Shown one piece after another: positions 25,863 through 34,244 of a stretch of 40,948 nucleotides of DNA. Within the stretch, counting starts at the first letter, position 1. Each line of letters begins with the position of its first letter. This DNA is from Fodinibius sp051746985 (GTDB taxonomy: Bacteria > Bacteroidota > Rhodothermia > Balneolales > Balneolaceae). Both the position numbers and the translations under genes were made by a program. The stretch spans positions 1 through 40,948 of the forward strand of contig JBNJFP010000027.1 of NCBI GenBank assembly GCA_051746985.1, given 5' to 3'. The notes under the pieces are model-generated. The model was not told where the DNA came from, searched no databases, and was given only the letters and a program-made list of their open reading frames with translations.

Positions 25863-25943
25863 AAACCCGCAGGGGGTCCTTTCTAATTAGATGAAGCATC
25901 TTAAAATATACTTTGCTATTTCCGAGAAAAACCCTGCGGGTTT
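25863..25943. repeat. Perfect 12-bp inverted repeat with 57-base spacer
   Basis: AAACCCGCAGGG (25863-25874) and CCCTGCGGGTTT (25932-25943) are exact complements. They lie just beyond the stop of the S9 peptidase gene. In the minus direction the arm nearer the gene is followed by five T, which could give termination, but the arms are far apart for a standard hairpin. Confidence 0.7.
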
Positions 25944-25956
25944 CAATGATTGGTAA

Positions 25957-27996
25957 TTATTCGTCCGTACGATATCGTTCGAACCAAGCTACAATATTAT
26001 CAATTTTATCAATCAATTGGCTGGGACGATTGGCGATAAAATGTGAAGCTCCAGGCATTTCTACGTAGGCGGTTTCGATTTCGCGAAGTTGTAATGCGCT
26101 GTACAGTTGCTTGGCTTCCGAAGGCGGTGTACGTAAATCATCGGTCCCCACCATAACCATGCTGGGCGTTTCTATGTTACCGACCAGCGAAACAGGCGAA
26201 TAGTTCCAATACTCTTCAAAATTTTCCCACGGCTGACCCGGATAACGATAGTGAGCATAGCCGTAATAGTTATCAGCAGTAAGTGTTTTGCTGATCCAGT
26301 TCATCACCGGCTTGATCACTGCGGAAGCTGCAAATCGGTCGGTTTTACCCACCATCCAAGCCGTCATAATGCCACCGGCACTACCGCCCGTAACAAAAAG
26401 GTTATCTTCATCGACATAGCCTTCATCCATAACAGCATCTACGCCATCCATCACATCATGATAATCATCGCCGGGATAGTCGTGGTACAGCAGATTTCCA
26501 AACTCTTCACCGTAGCCGGTACTGCCACGCGGATTGGGATAAAACACCACGTAACCGGCTGAAGCGTACAGCTGAATTTCAGGGGAAAATCGATCACCAT
26601 AATTCGAAATGGGTCCGCCGTGATTTTCGACTACCAGTGGATACTTTTTATCCGGATCAAAATTGGGCGGCTTCACGATCCAGCCCTGAATTTTTCGTCC
26701 GTCTACCGAAGAAGAGTACCAGACTTCTTCTACTTCTCCCAACTCACGGTAATCCAGCAGCGCATCATTTAACCCGGTAATTTTCTTACGGTTTTCCTGA
26801 TTCCTTGATGTCGTTGCCAGCTCCGCAGGATAGTAGGGCGTAGTTTCGTTATAAACTATGGTGCCATCATCAGCCAACGAATAGGAGCCACCGCCATAGG
26901 GACGTGCCACGGTAGTTCCTCCAACATCATTTGCCACAACCGAAGTTTTTCCATCGAGTGTCGTATGACCAATTTTGGTATTGCCTTCATCATCATACAT
27001 CAAATACAGGCCCTGCCCGTCTTCATCCCATTTTATGGATGAGATACTACGATCCAAGTCGAGTTCAATCTCGCGCTTATTACCACCGTCAATATCCATT
27101 GCATAGAGTTTGGTTAACTGATAGGTCTGCACCTTGTCATCATATCCCAGGTAGGCAATCGTTTCGCCATCAGGTGATACGGTAGCGCCATAATCCGGCC
27201 CGTCGCGTTCAGTCAGTTGTTCAACGTCTCCACTTTCTACATCAACCGCATACAACTCTGATTCCCGGAAATCATGCTCCCAGTCCTCGTTTAAGTTAGC
27301 CGAAAATAGTAACTGCTCTCCATCGGCACTCCACTCCGGATCCCCGGAATGATGATAATCACCCTCAGTAATTTGACGCGGCGATCCGCCCTCGGCTGGC
27401 ACAGTAAAAATATGGGTAAAGCCCGGATCAATATAGCCAGACCCATCAGATTCATAATTTAGTCGGGTTGTTACCCGTGGACGATCGGCCCACTCTGCTC
27501 CTTTGGGGGCCTTCTTTGCGTCTGCCAATGTAGGATTAGATTCCTGTACTTTCATATTAAAGGCTAAATGCTCCCCATCCGGCGACCAGCTAATTCCGCT
27601 GGGTGACTCTTCCAGTTGCGTAATGCGAGACATGGCGCCACTCTCCATCCAATAGACATAAATTTCACTTCCGTCTTCTTCCGTTGAAGAGGTAAAAACA
27701 ATGCGGCTGCCGTCAGGCGACCAACGCGCGCTACCCTCATTAACATCTCGATCAGTAAGCTTGCGATGATTTGATCCATCCGCATCCATAATCCATAACC
27801 GTGAAATTCGACGGTCTTTCATTTTATCCATCTGTCCGCGAGAATATACGATATGCTCTCCATCCGGGGATATTTGAGGATCTTGAACCCATTGCAATTC
27901 GAACACATCCATGCTTTTGAAAGGTTGATCTGACTGAGCCACCGACATCAGCGGAAGCAGTAAAAAAGCTAATAAAGGAAGTAGAAAACGTTTCAT
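25957..27996 (-). CDS. Exported S9-family serine peptidase (acylaminoacyl/dipeptidyl peptidase type)
   Basis: The 679-residue protein has a signal peptide ending SVAQS (about residue 20). The N-terminal half (about 35-400) is a propeller with PD40 repeats (ISPDGEHIVYS, RWSPDGSRIVF, SWSPDGEHLAF, VSPDGETIAYL). The C-terminal alpha/beta-hydrolase domain (about 425-675) has the triad S539 in TGGSAGG, D620 in GTDDLRTP and H652 in GASHF, plus the oxyanion-region HGGP. The propeller limits access to short peptides in this family. It probably works in the periplasm to break down peptides for uptake. It is a single gene between its own downstream inverted repeat and the panD terminator. Confidence 0.94.
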   Translation of the reverse strand: MKRFLLPLLAFLLLPLMSVAQSDQPFKSMDVFELQWVQDPQISPDGEHIVYSRGQMDKMKDRRISRLWIMDADGSNHRKLTDRDVNEGSARWSPDGSRIVFTSSTEEDGSEIYVYWMESGAMSRITQLEESPSGISWSPDGEHLAFNMKVQESNPTLADAKKAPKGAEWADRPRVTTRLNYESDGSGYIDPGFTHIFTVPAEGGSPRQITEGDYHHSGDPEWSADGEQLLFSANLNEDWEHDFRESELYAVDVESGDVEQLTERDGPDYGATVSPDGETIAYLGYDDKVQTYQLTKLYAMDIDGGNKREIELDLDRSISSIKWDEDGQGLYLMYDDEGNTKIGHTTLDGKTSVVANDVGGTTVARPYGGGSYSLADDGTIVYNETTPYYPAELATTSRNQENRKKITGLNDALLDYRELGEVEEVWYSSSVDGRKIQGWIVKPPNFDPDKKYPLVVENHGGPISNYGDRFSPEIQLYASAGYVVFYPNPRGSTGYGEEFGNLLYHDYPGDDYHDVMDGVDAVMDEGYVDEDNLFVTGGSAGGIMTAWMVGKTDRFAASAVIKPVMNWISKTLTADNYYGYAHYRYPGQPWENFEEYWNYSPVSLVGNIETPSMVMVGTDDLRTPPSEAKQLYSALQLREIETAYVEMPGASHFIANRPSQLIDKIDNIVAWFERYRTDE

Positions 27997-28068
27997 AAAA
28001 GATCGATTTTTTTAATGAGGATAATCACAGAGTTTCTGTTTAACAAGATTTTTTCCATAAATAAAAAT

Positions 28069-28097
28069 AACCCTCAAGAAAGCAAATCCTGAGGGTT
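28069..28097 (-). terminator. Terminator of the panC-panD operon
   Basis: AACCCTCA (28069-28076) pairs with TGAGGGTT (28090-28097). On the minus strand the stem is followed by a T-rich run (TTATTTTTATTT), fitting termination 27 bases after panD. Confidence 0.85.
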
Positions 28098-28123
28098 TTA
28101 AAAATCGTAAATAAAAAACTAAT

Positions 28124-28549
28124 CTACTCGTCCACGATCGAATTATCTACAATACCTTTCTCCAGGTCATATTTAGTAGCATACTCAGTCTCATCCACGA
28201 TGGTTTTGGGATCGTTATTTTCATCCACAATAACCACTTTAGGCTTAAAGCCTTTGGCTTCTTCGGGGGTCATTTCAGCATACGAAATGATAATAACCCG
28301 ATCGCCCACTTGCGTTTTTCGCGCTGCAGCTCCATTTAGGCAACAAACACGCGAACCGGTTTTACCGGGAATAGTATAGGTTTCAAGACGTTCCCCGTTA
28401 GTAATATTTACGACCTGAACTTTTTCGTAGGGGAGAATACCCGACTCATTCAAGAGCTCTTGGTCAATCGTTATACTTCCCTCGTAGTGGAGGTTTGCCT
28501 CAGTTACCTTCATCTGATGCAATTTAGATTTGAACATCGTAAGTGTCAT
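28124..28549 (-). CDS. panD: Aspartate 1-decarboxylase
   Basis: PanD makes beta-alanine from L-aspartate for pantothenate and coenzyme A. It is made as a proenzyme that self-cleaves between G24 and S25, leaving a pyruvoyl group; the motif LHYEGSITID puts these residues at exactly the family positions, which supports the ATG at 28549 over the later one (MFKSKLHQ). The catalytic tyrosine region YTIPGKTGSRVCCLNGAAAR is intact. At 141 residues it is about 15 longer than E. coli PanD because of an acidic C-terminal extension. It follows panC after 8 bases. Confidence 0.96.
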   Translation of the reverse strand: MTLTMFKSKLHQMKVTEANLHYEGSITIDQELLNESGILPYEKVQVVNITNGERLETYTIPGKTGSRVCCLNGAAARKTQVGDRVIIISYAEMTPEEAKGFKPKVVIVDENNDPKTIVDETEYATKYDLEKGIVDNSIVDE

Positions 28550-28557
28550 GGTCGTGA

Positions 28558-29406
28558 CTATTTTTCAATAATAATATTATCAATGAGTCTTGTTTCGCCC
28601 AAATAAACGGCACCGGCCAAAATGTATTTATTTCCTTTCTTTGGATCGGCAACCGGTTTCATCTTCTCAAATGAAAACAAGTTAAGATAATCAATTTTGA
28701 ACCCTTTTGCTTCCAATTCGTTTTTCTGGTGATCTAACAGTAATTCAATATTTTTCGCTCCATCCACAATCTGCTTTCTCACATACTTCAAAGAGCGGTA
28801 TAAACCAGGCGCCAGCTTTCGCTGCCCATCATCCAAATATTTATTGCGACTGCTCAACGCCAGTCCGTCATTAGCCCGCTTAATGGGTCCCATCACCAGC
28901 TCCACATCATGATTAAACTCAGTAACCATCTGCTGCAGAATACGAAACTGCTGAATATCCTTTTGACCAAAGATCGCAACATCAGGCTCAATAATATTGA
29001 AGAGCTTGTTTACCACCAGCAGGATACCCTCAAAAAAACCGGGACGCGATCCGCCATCCATATGCTTATTAAGCTCATCCACCTCGATGTGTAAAAATTG
29101 TTCTCCAGGATACATAATGGCATCGCTGGGAGCAAAAACCGCTGCAATGCCCTCCTCCTCACATTTTTCCAGATCATCTTGAAGCTCCCGCGGATACTCA
29201 TCAAAATCCTCGTCGGGACCAAATTGCTCGGGATTCACATAAATGGAAACGACCACCTCATCGGCATACTCTTGGGCTAACCGAAACAACGATAAGTGTC
29301 CCTCGTGCAGGGCTCCCATCGTCGGGACAAATGCGATAGTATTTCCCTCTTTTTTAAGGGATCGTACCTTAGCACGAATGTCATCAATGGTTCGTTCTGC
29401 TTCCAT
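28558..29406 (-). CDS. panC: Pantothenate synthetase
   Basis: PanC joins pantoate and beta-alanine using ATP, so it uses the product of the next gene, panD. The nucleotidyl-transferase signatures are clear: FVPTMGALHEGHLSL with the HxGH motif, FGQKDIQQF, and LALSSRNKYL. From the ATG at 29406 the protein is 282 residues, the usual size; a GTG at 29415 would add three. No panB gene is adjacent. A terminator that ends the upstream E2 gene lies right before the start, so panC-panD likely has its own promoter in the narrow space there. Confidence 0.96.
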   Translation of the reverse strand: MEAERTIDDIRAKVRSLKKEGNTIAFVPTMGALHEGHLSLFRLAQEYADEVVVSIYVNPEQFGPDEDFDEYPRELQDDLEKCEEEGIAAVFAPSDAIMYPGEQFLHIEVDELNKHMDGGSRPGFFEGILLVVNKLFNIIEPDVAIFGQKDIQQFRILQQMVTEFNHDVELVMGPIKRANDGLALSSRNKYLDDGQRKLAPGLYRSLKYVRKQIVDGAKNIELLLDHQKNELEAKGFKIDYLNLFSFEKMKPVADPKKGNKYILAGAVYLGETRLIDNIIIEK

Positions 29407-29419
29407 AACAATCACAAAA

Positions 29420-29453
29420 AAAGAAGGGGTTTATCGCGATAAACCCCTTCTTT
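29420..29453 (-). terminator. Perfect 34-base palindromic terminator of the E2 gene
   Basis: AAAGAAGGGGTTTATCG (29420-29436) is the exact complement of 29437-29453. On the minus strand the stem runs into seven T, giving a very strong terminator 22 bases after the E2 stop. It lies only 13 bases before the panC ATG. Confidence 0.93.
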
Positions 29454-29475
29454 ATTATGTTTTAATTTTCGTTAG

Positions 29476-31281
29476 TTAAACCGCGCGCTTGGGATCAAAG
29501 TTTTCGAGCAGTTCTTTGACGCGATTGAGGAAAGCACCACCGTGCGCTCCATCAACAATACGGTGATCGTAACTCATTGACAAGTACATCATATGACGGA
29601 TGGCGATAACATCACCTTCCGGTGTTTCCCGAACAACGGGACGTTTCTCAATGGCACCTGTTCCAATAATAGCAACCTGCGGCTGATTAATAATTGGTGT
29701 ACCCATCAGGTTCCCGACACTTCCGTAGTTGGTCAGCGTAATCGTACCGCCCACCAGATCATCGGGATTTAGATTCTTGTTGCGCGCCTTAATAGCGAGA
29801 TCATTAACCGACTTTGACAGACCTACCAGATTTTTATCCTGTGCATGTTTGATCACGGGAACGATCAGTCCACCTTTACCACCTTCACCCAACGCTACAG
29901 CCAGTCCAAAGTTAATATCCCGCTTCAAAATAATCTCGTCATTCTCGGTATCAACCGAGCTGTTGATAAGCGGGAACTCGCGAATAGCTTGGATCATCTT
30001 TTCAATAAACAGCGGCGTATAAGTTAATTTAATACCCGCCCGTTCCTGAAACTCCTTCTTGTTGGCTTCGCGCCAGCGGACCAAGTTCGTTACATCCACC
30101 TCGGAGAAGGTCGTCACGTGAGCCGACGTCTGCTTGGACTTCACCATGTGCTCGGCGATCATCTTGCGCATGCGATCCATCTTGACGCGCTCTACGTTTT
30201 CGGATGGACGCTGAACATCAAGTTCACCAGCGGAAATAGACCCTTCCTTTCCTTTTGGTGCAGGTTTTGACTGCGTACTTGGCTTACTAAGACCACCGGA
30301 TGGCTGTGCAGCTGGTTGTTCTGATTGTTGCGTCTTTCCAGCATTACGATCCTCAAGGTAACTCATCACATCCTCTTTGGAAACGCGTCCGCCCTGACCA
30401 GAACCTTCAATACTTTCAAGCTCTTCCTGAGAAATACCTTCTTCTTTGGCAATAGATCGAACCAACGGAGAATAGAATCGTCCGTCACTACCAATACGCT
30501 GCGGCTCACTTCCACCGGAGGGCGCTCCGTTTGTAGTTGTAGATGACGCAACCGGTTGCGAATTTTGCTTCTGTGTTGATGTCGTTTCGTCCTTTTTCTG
30601 AGTATCGGAAGCTGCCTTTTTAGTCGCAGTTGAACCCGAAGCCGCTTTTCCTGTTGCAATCACCGCAATCGTCTGACCGACCTCAACAGTGTCGCCTTCT
30701 TCAACCAGGATTTCTACCAACGTTCCCGCCTGAGGCGAAGGCACTTCGGTATCAACTTTATCGGTAGAGATTTCTAAAAGTGTTTCATCCTCTTCAACTT
30801 CATCACCAATAGCTTTGGCCCATTCAATGACGGTTCCTTCCATGACCGACTCACCCATCTGAGGCATTTGAACCTCAACGCGTTCGCCTTCATCATCGGC
30901 GTCACCGCCACCGGATTCTTCTTCGGATGATTCCTCAGCCACAACTTCTTCCTGCTGCGGTTCTTCTTCCGTCTCTGATTCTTCTGCCTGAACTTCTTCC
31001 TCTGCAGATCCACCGCCACCTGAAATATCGGCAGCATCAGTATCCGTTTCTATAACCGCAATGGGCTGACCCACTTCAATGGTGTCACCTTCTTCGGCTA
31101 ACTTTTCGATAAGAATTCCAGCTTGGGGAGAGGGCACTTCGGTATCTACTTTGTCGGTAGCAATTTCAAGAAGCGTTTCATCTTCTTCTACCGCATCACC
31201 GATCTCTTTCGTCCATTCAATGACGGTGCCTTCCATTACCGATTCGCCCATTTGGGGCATTTCCACTTCAACTCTGGCCAT
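29476..31281 (-). CDS. 2-oxo acid dehydrogenase E2 component (dihydrolipoamide acyltransferase) with two lipoyl domains
   Basis: The 601-residue core enzyme transfers acyl groups to CoA in a pyruvate-, 2-oxoglutarate- or branched-chain-type complex. Domains in order: lipoyl 1 (about 2-78, lipoyl-lysine K44 in TDKVDTE), an acidic linker, lipoyl 2 (about 134-208, K175), a Ser/Thr/Gln-rich linker, an E3-binding domain (about 265-305, YSPLVRSIAKEEGI, GGRVSKEDV) and the catalytic domain (about 365-601) with H573 and D577 in YDHRIVDG. The two lipoyl domains are nearly the same sequence. No E1 or E3 gene is adjacent, so the substrate cannot be decided; 2-oxoglutarate or branched-chain use is possible. 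Confidence 0.92.
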   Translation of the reverse strand: MARVEVEMPQMGESVMEGTVIEWTKEIGDAVEEDETLLEIATDKVDTEVPSPQAGILIEKLAEEGDTIEVGQPIAVIETDTDAADISGGGGSAEEEVQAEESETEEEPQQEEVVAEESSEEESGGGDADDEGERVEVQMPQMGESVMEGTVIEWAKAIGDEVEEDETLLEISTDKVDTEVPSPQAGTLVEILVEEGDTVEVGQTIAVIATGKAASGSTATKKAASDTQKKDETTSTQKQNSQPVASSTTTNGAPSGGSEPQRIGSDGRFYSPLVRSIAKEEGISQEELESIEGSGQGGRVSKEDVMSYLEDRNAGKTQQSEQPAAQPSGGLSKPSTQSKPAPKGKEGSISAGELDVQRPSENVERVKMDRMRKMIAEHMVKSKQTSAHVTTFSEVDVTNLVRWREANKKEFQERAGIKLTYTPLFIEKMIQAIREFPLINSSVDTENDEIILKRDINFGLAVALGEGGKGGLIVPVIKHAQDKNLVGLSKSVNDLAIKARNKNLNPDDLVGGTITLTNYGSVGNLMGTPIINQPQVAIIGTGAIEKRPVVRETPEGDVIAIRHMMYLSMSYDHRIVDGAHGGAFLNRVKELLENFDPKRAV

Positions 31282-31453
31282 TGGTACTCTGATTATATCT
31301 TTAAAATTAAAATACCTTCAATCACAATGCTGTTTTCAGCGTTCAAAATCAGCCCTCAAAGATCACAATAAATGGCATTAGATCAAAATAATTAGCCTGA
31401 CAGAAACCATTTTTAAGTAACCACTTAGTTAATAAAATGACAGCTTCATATTA

Positions 31454-31786
31454 TTAGTATAGCACTCTCCATATCAACAAAAGACAGGTTATACCGAAAA
31501 CTATTCCAAAGATGGTAAATAAATAATTGGAGAGCCACTTAGGTAAAAACAGGTCTGCTACCGAACCCACTTCTGCTCCCTGTCGCTCGGCCAAATCGGT
31601 CAGCGGACAACGCCAGTCATTCAACAAAAGTGCCAACAACTCTACAATAACAATCGCAAACGCCCACCATGTTAGGCTGTTGATCTGATCTAACGCGGCT
31701 GTAGTAAATACATAAATAGTGCTCACCACTATCAAAAAGAAAAGCAAGGAATGAAGCAGTTTTATATAGAGGACGATTCTGGACAT
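31454..31786 (-). CDS. Small membrane protein of unknown function (possibly DUF2784-like)
   Basis: This 110-residue protein has about three membrane helices (roughly 8-30, 38-55, 85-108). Between the second and third lies a polar segment NDWRCPLTDLAERQGA. The WRCPLT motif next to a membrane helix resembles the DUF2784 group, but I am not sure of the match. No enzyme motif is seen. It lies alone between the E2 gene (172-base gap) and the PLP enzyme, on the same strand as both, and is flanked downstream of the PLP enzyme by an inverted repeat. Confidence 0.6.
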   Translation of the reverse strand: MSRIVLYIKLLHSLLFFLIVVSTIYVFTTAALDQINSLTWWAFAIVIVELLALLLNDWRCPLTDLAERQGAEVGSVADLFLPKWLSNYLFTIFGIVFGITCLLLIWRVLY

Positions 31787-31820
31787 TTTTTCATGATAGC
31801 AATTAAAAATTAAGGTCTCC

Positions 31821-31892
31821 TGCCATCCTGAACTTGTCTCAGAATCTACACAAAACTCCCTTATACAGATGCTGAAACGAGTTCAGCATGAC
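31821..31892. repeat. Imperfect inverted repeat with CTGAACTTG / GAGTTCAGCAT arms
   Basis: The left arm (31821-31847, with ATCCTGAACTTGTCTCAG) and right arm (31867-31892, with GCTGAAACGAGTTCAGCAT) are complementary with a few mismatches, around a spacer of about 20 bases. Elements with CTGAACTTGTTTCAG-type arms are common between genes in Bacteroidota from my general knowledge. It may also help end the PLP-enzyme transcript. Confidence 0.65.
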
Positions 31893-31939
31893 ACAAAATT
31901 TTGTTAACAATTAAAACCTAATTCTTAGCATGTGTCACT

Positions 31940-33058
31940 CTACGATAGCGCTCTTTCCAAATCTTCCAATAAGTCATCGGGATGCTCCAAACCTACGCTA
32001 ATGCGGATTAAATTCTCGGGCGTAATCGAACCTTCACCCTCACTGCTGCGGCGATGCTCCCAAGTACTTTCTACGCCGCCCAAACTCGTTGCCCGGCTTA
32101 TTAGCTTCGATCGGCCCACAATCTTAATCGCCTCCTCCGCATTGCCATCAATTAGAAAGGAAATCATGCCGCCAAAACCACTCATCTGTTTTTTGGCGAT
32201 TTCATGTCCCGCATGCGTCGCCAGTCCGGGATAAAAAACCTTTTCTACTTTATGATGATTTTGCAGAAATCGAGCCAAAGTTTCGGCATTTTCATTGTGC
32301 CCTTTCATTCGATAGGGCAATGTCCTCGTGCTTCGAGCGAGCATCCAGCAGTCATCCGGCGAAGGCACCGCGCCGCCCACGCGCTGAACTAATCGAATTT
32401 TCTCAAATAGCTCATTTTGCTCTTTGGCTATTACTGCGCCGCCTAAAATATCACTGTGTCCGCCAAAATATTTAGTTGTGGAATGCATCACCAAATCGGC
32501 GCCCAGCTTCAGCGGCATCTGGTTGATGGGGGTCGGCCAGGTATTGTCCACACAAACAATAGCCCCGTTTTCATGAGCCAAATCACTGATCGCCCCGATA
32601 TCCATCATGCTAAACAACGGATTCGAGGGCGTCTCTATCCAAATCAGCTTTGTATCATCATTAATATGGTCTGCTATATTTTGGAGTTCCGTCATGTCAA
32701 TAAAATCAGCCTGCAAGCCCCACGGCTTCATCAGCTTATTGACCAGCTTCCGATTGCCAGCGTACACATCTTCGGGAATGATGATATGATCGCCCGGATG
32801 CAGTGCCCGGAGCACAGCCGATGCCGCTGCCACGCCACTCGAAAAAGCCGCGGCCGCTTTACCTTCCTCCATCACTTTTAACACCTGTTCCCACTGCACG
32901 CGATTTGGATTTTCGAGCCGCGTATAGTGCCAGTCCCCCTCGGAACGGCCTTCTTGATCGAGTTCATACACTGTGGAACGGTGAACCGGCGGCACGATAT
33001 CGGGATTATTGTTGGCCACTTCCATGGCGGCGTGAATAGCTTTGGTTTCGGTACGCAT
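31940..33058 (-). CDS. Trans-sulfuration PLP enzyme (cystathionine gamma-synthase / beta-lyase family)
   Basis: The 372-residue cytosolic enzyme has the Cys/Met-metabolism signature, with the PLP lysine in HSTTKYFGGHSDILGG (near residue 194). Further family blocks are FSSGVAAASAVLRAL at the cofactor phosphate site, IETPSNPLF, VDNTWPTPINQ and the late SLGGVESTWEHR. The region where family members differ (SLGGVES rather than SLGGPES) does not settle whether it is MetB, MetC or a methionine gamma-lyase type. It has no methionine-pathway neighbours. It starts at the ATG at 33058, with no clear SD. Confidence 0.88.
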   Translation of the reverse strand: MRTETKAIHAAMEVANNNPDIVPPVHRSTVYELDQEGRSEGDWHYTRLENPNRVQWEQVLKVMEEGKAAAAFSSGVAAASAVLRALHPGDHIIIPEDVYAGNRKLVNKLMKPWGLQADFIDMTELQNIADHINDDTKLIWIETPSNPLFSMMDIGAISDLAHENGAIVCVDNTWPTPINQMPLKLGADLVMHSTTKYFGGHSDILGGAVIAKEQNELFEKIRLVQRVGGAVPSPDDCWMLARSTRTLPYRMKGHNENAETLARFLQNHHKVEKVFYPGLATHAGHEIAKKQMSGFGGMISFLIDGNAEEAIKIVGRSKLISRATSLGGVESTWEHRRSSEGEGSITPENLIRISVGLEHPDDLLEDLERALS

Positions 33059-33150
33059 AATAAATGAGATGTCTTTTTAGAGTGACGTAATATTCTTTTA
33101 GATATTTTAAAACAGGAAAGAGTAAGGTCGTAAAGTTCTTTTAATTAGAA

Positions 33151-33180
33151 AAACCCGATCCCGGCAATTCGGGACCGGGT
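33151..33180 (-). terminator. Terminator of the ArsI-like gene
   Basis: ACCCGATCCCG (33152-33162) pairs with CGGGACCGGGT (33170-33180) with one mismatch and a short AATT-containing loop. On the minus strand the stem is followed by TTTTTC, 14 bases past the stop codon. Confidence 0.88.
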
Positions 33181-33194
33181 AAAAAGTCAAGTTT

Positions 33195-33590
33195 TTAGCA
33201 ACACGCTTTTTCTTCGGCGCTATAATGTTCACTTTCTCCGAAGGTATGGAAAGCCTCCCACTCTACGCCTTGTGGATCAGTAATCCAGCTTTTGTCGGAG
33301 TTGGCATAGCAACAGGTGGTTTCGCCTTCATTCCGGGTCAACCCGTGTGTGCGATCGATGTTTGAACGCAGCTCCAGAAGTTCTTCTTCTGACTCCGCCT
33401 CGATACCAAGATGTTCGATACCCTTGGCTCCCTCGCGTTCGGCTATTGAGAAGTTGACGCGGGGATCATCCAACATCCACTTGGCATAATCCTCCCTTTG
33501 CTTCGTTGGAGCTACGCCAAAGAGCGTGCTGTAAAATTCTACGGATTCGTTCAGGTCATTCACTTTTAACATTACGTGCATGCGTTTCAT
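33195..33590 (-). CDS. ArsI/CadI-family VOC dioxygenase-like protein (metalloid/heavy-metal resistance)
   Basis: The 131-residue protein is a single glyoxalase/VOC-fold domain. It has MHVMLKVNDLNESVEFYSTLFG with a metal-ligand His, DYAKWMLDDPRVNFSI, GIEHLGIEAES with a second His, and TTCCYANSDKSWITDP with the vicinal cysteine pair that marks ArsI/CadI, then GVEWEAFHTF with the Glu ligand. A Cys-Cys pair also ends the protein. ArsI cleaves the carbon-arsenic bond of methyl-As(III) and related aromatic arsenicals; CadI is a cadmium-induced relative. I chose the ATG at 33590; a GTG at 33599 would add three residues. An SD-like AAAGGTGA precedes it. No arsR, arsB or arsM gene is beside it. Confidence 0.85.
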   Translation of the reverse strand: MKRMHVMLKVNDLNESVEFYSTLFGVAPTKQREDYAKWMLDDPRVNFSIAEREGAKGIEHLGIEAESEEELLELRSNIDRTHGLTRNEGETTCCYANSDKSWITDPQGVEWEAFHTFGESEHYSAEEKACC

Positions 33591-33602
33591 AATAGTCACC
33601 TT

Positions 33603-33638
33603 TAGGTGTTTTTAGTTATGGTTAACCGTTTACACCTA
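33603..33638. promoter_or_regulatory. Inverted repeat upstream of the ArsI-like gene (possible operator)
   Basis: TAGGTGT (33603-33609) and ACACCTA (33632-33638) are exact complements 22 bases apart, and a GGTTAACC palindrome (33620-33627) lies between them. The left arm is 13 bases upstream of the chosen start codon. Spaced dyads like this suit a dimeric repressor such as ArsR, but no repressor gene is seen nearby. Confidence 0.4.
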
Positions 33639-33639
33639 T

Positions 33640-34244
33640 GTAGTCGTGGCCCAACCAAAAAAGACGCAAAATTAACTCAGATTATTTTGTTTTATCTGAT
33701 ATCCTTGAAAAAGTAGAAGAAATGATTTGTTTTCAACCCTCACCGCCTAATGAATTCCGAATGAATTAGTGGAAAGTAATGAGCTAAGCTGATGCCTATT
33801 CATTTTTTGTGACCAAAAAACGAATCAAAAAAGTCCCGGGGGAATCGTAGATATTGTTATGATTAAAATATTAAATCAGAAATAACTTTTCCTCATTAGT
33901 ACTTATTCTATTACTATCTTTCCCGCGATTCACCCCGGACCCCCTTTTATTTAAAGCCGTAAATTTTAGGTTTTGCTCTTACCACCTATTCAACTTTTGG
34001 GTTGTAGTTCGGCCTAAAATTCTGTGCGAAGGCCAAGGATGAAAAGGATAATTCTGTACCGATAAATTATTACGAGATAATTATTAAACGAGGAGGATCA
34101 TCAGAATTATCCCATCCGCAGGTCGGAACGGGTTCAGAATTTTAAAGCCTTGATCTTTTAGTCTCTTTTGGATCAAGCCAAAAGGGACACTTCAAAGAAC
34201 TTTGGTTTTCCACATTACCAATAACAGCCCAATATCCATTTTCA
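33640..34244. other. Gene-poor interval with palindrome and short broken reading frames
   Basis: No gene of useful length can be placed on either strand here. One clear hairpin is present: GTCTCTTTTGG (34161-34171) pairs with CCAAAAGGGAC (34178-34188) with one wobble. Short in-frame runs such as YSFFVTKKRIKK and SLFWIKPKGTL end quickly in stops. I think this is a decayed dispersed repeat or a remnant of a lost gene, but the sequence alone does not prove it. Confidence 0.45.

Noticed and set aside
32456..32881. 141-codon plus-strand frame opposite the PLP enzyme
   Set aside because: Covers the PLP-lysine region on the other strand and has no motif of its own.
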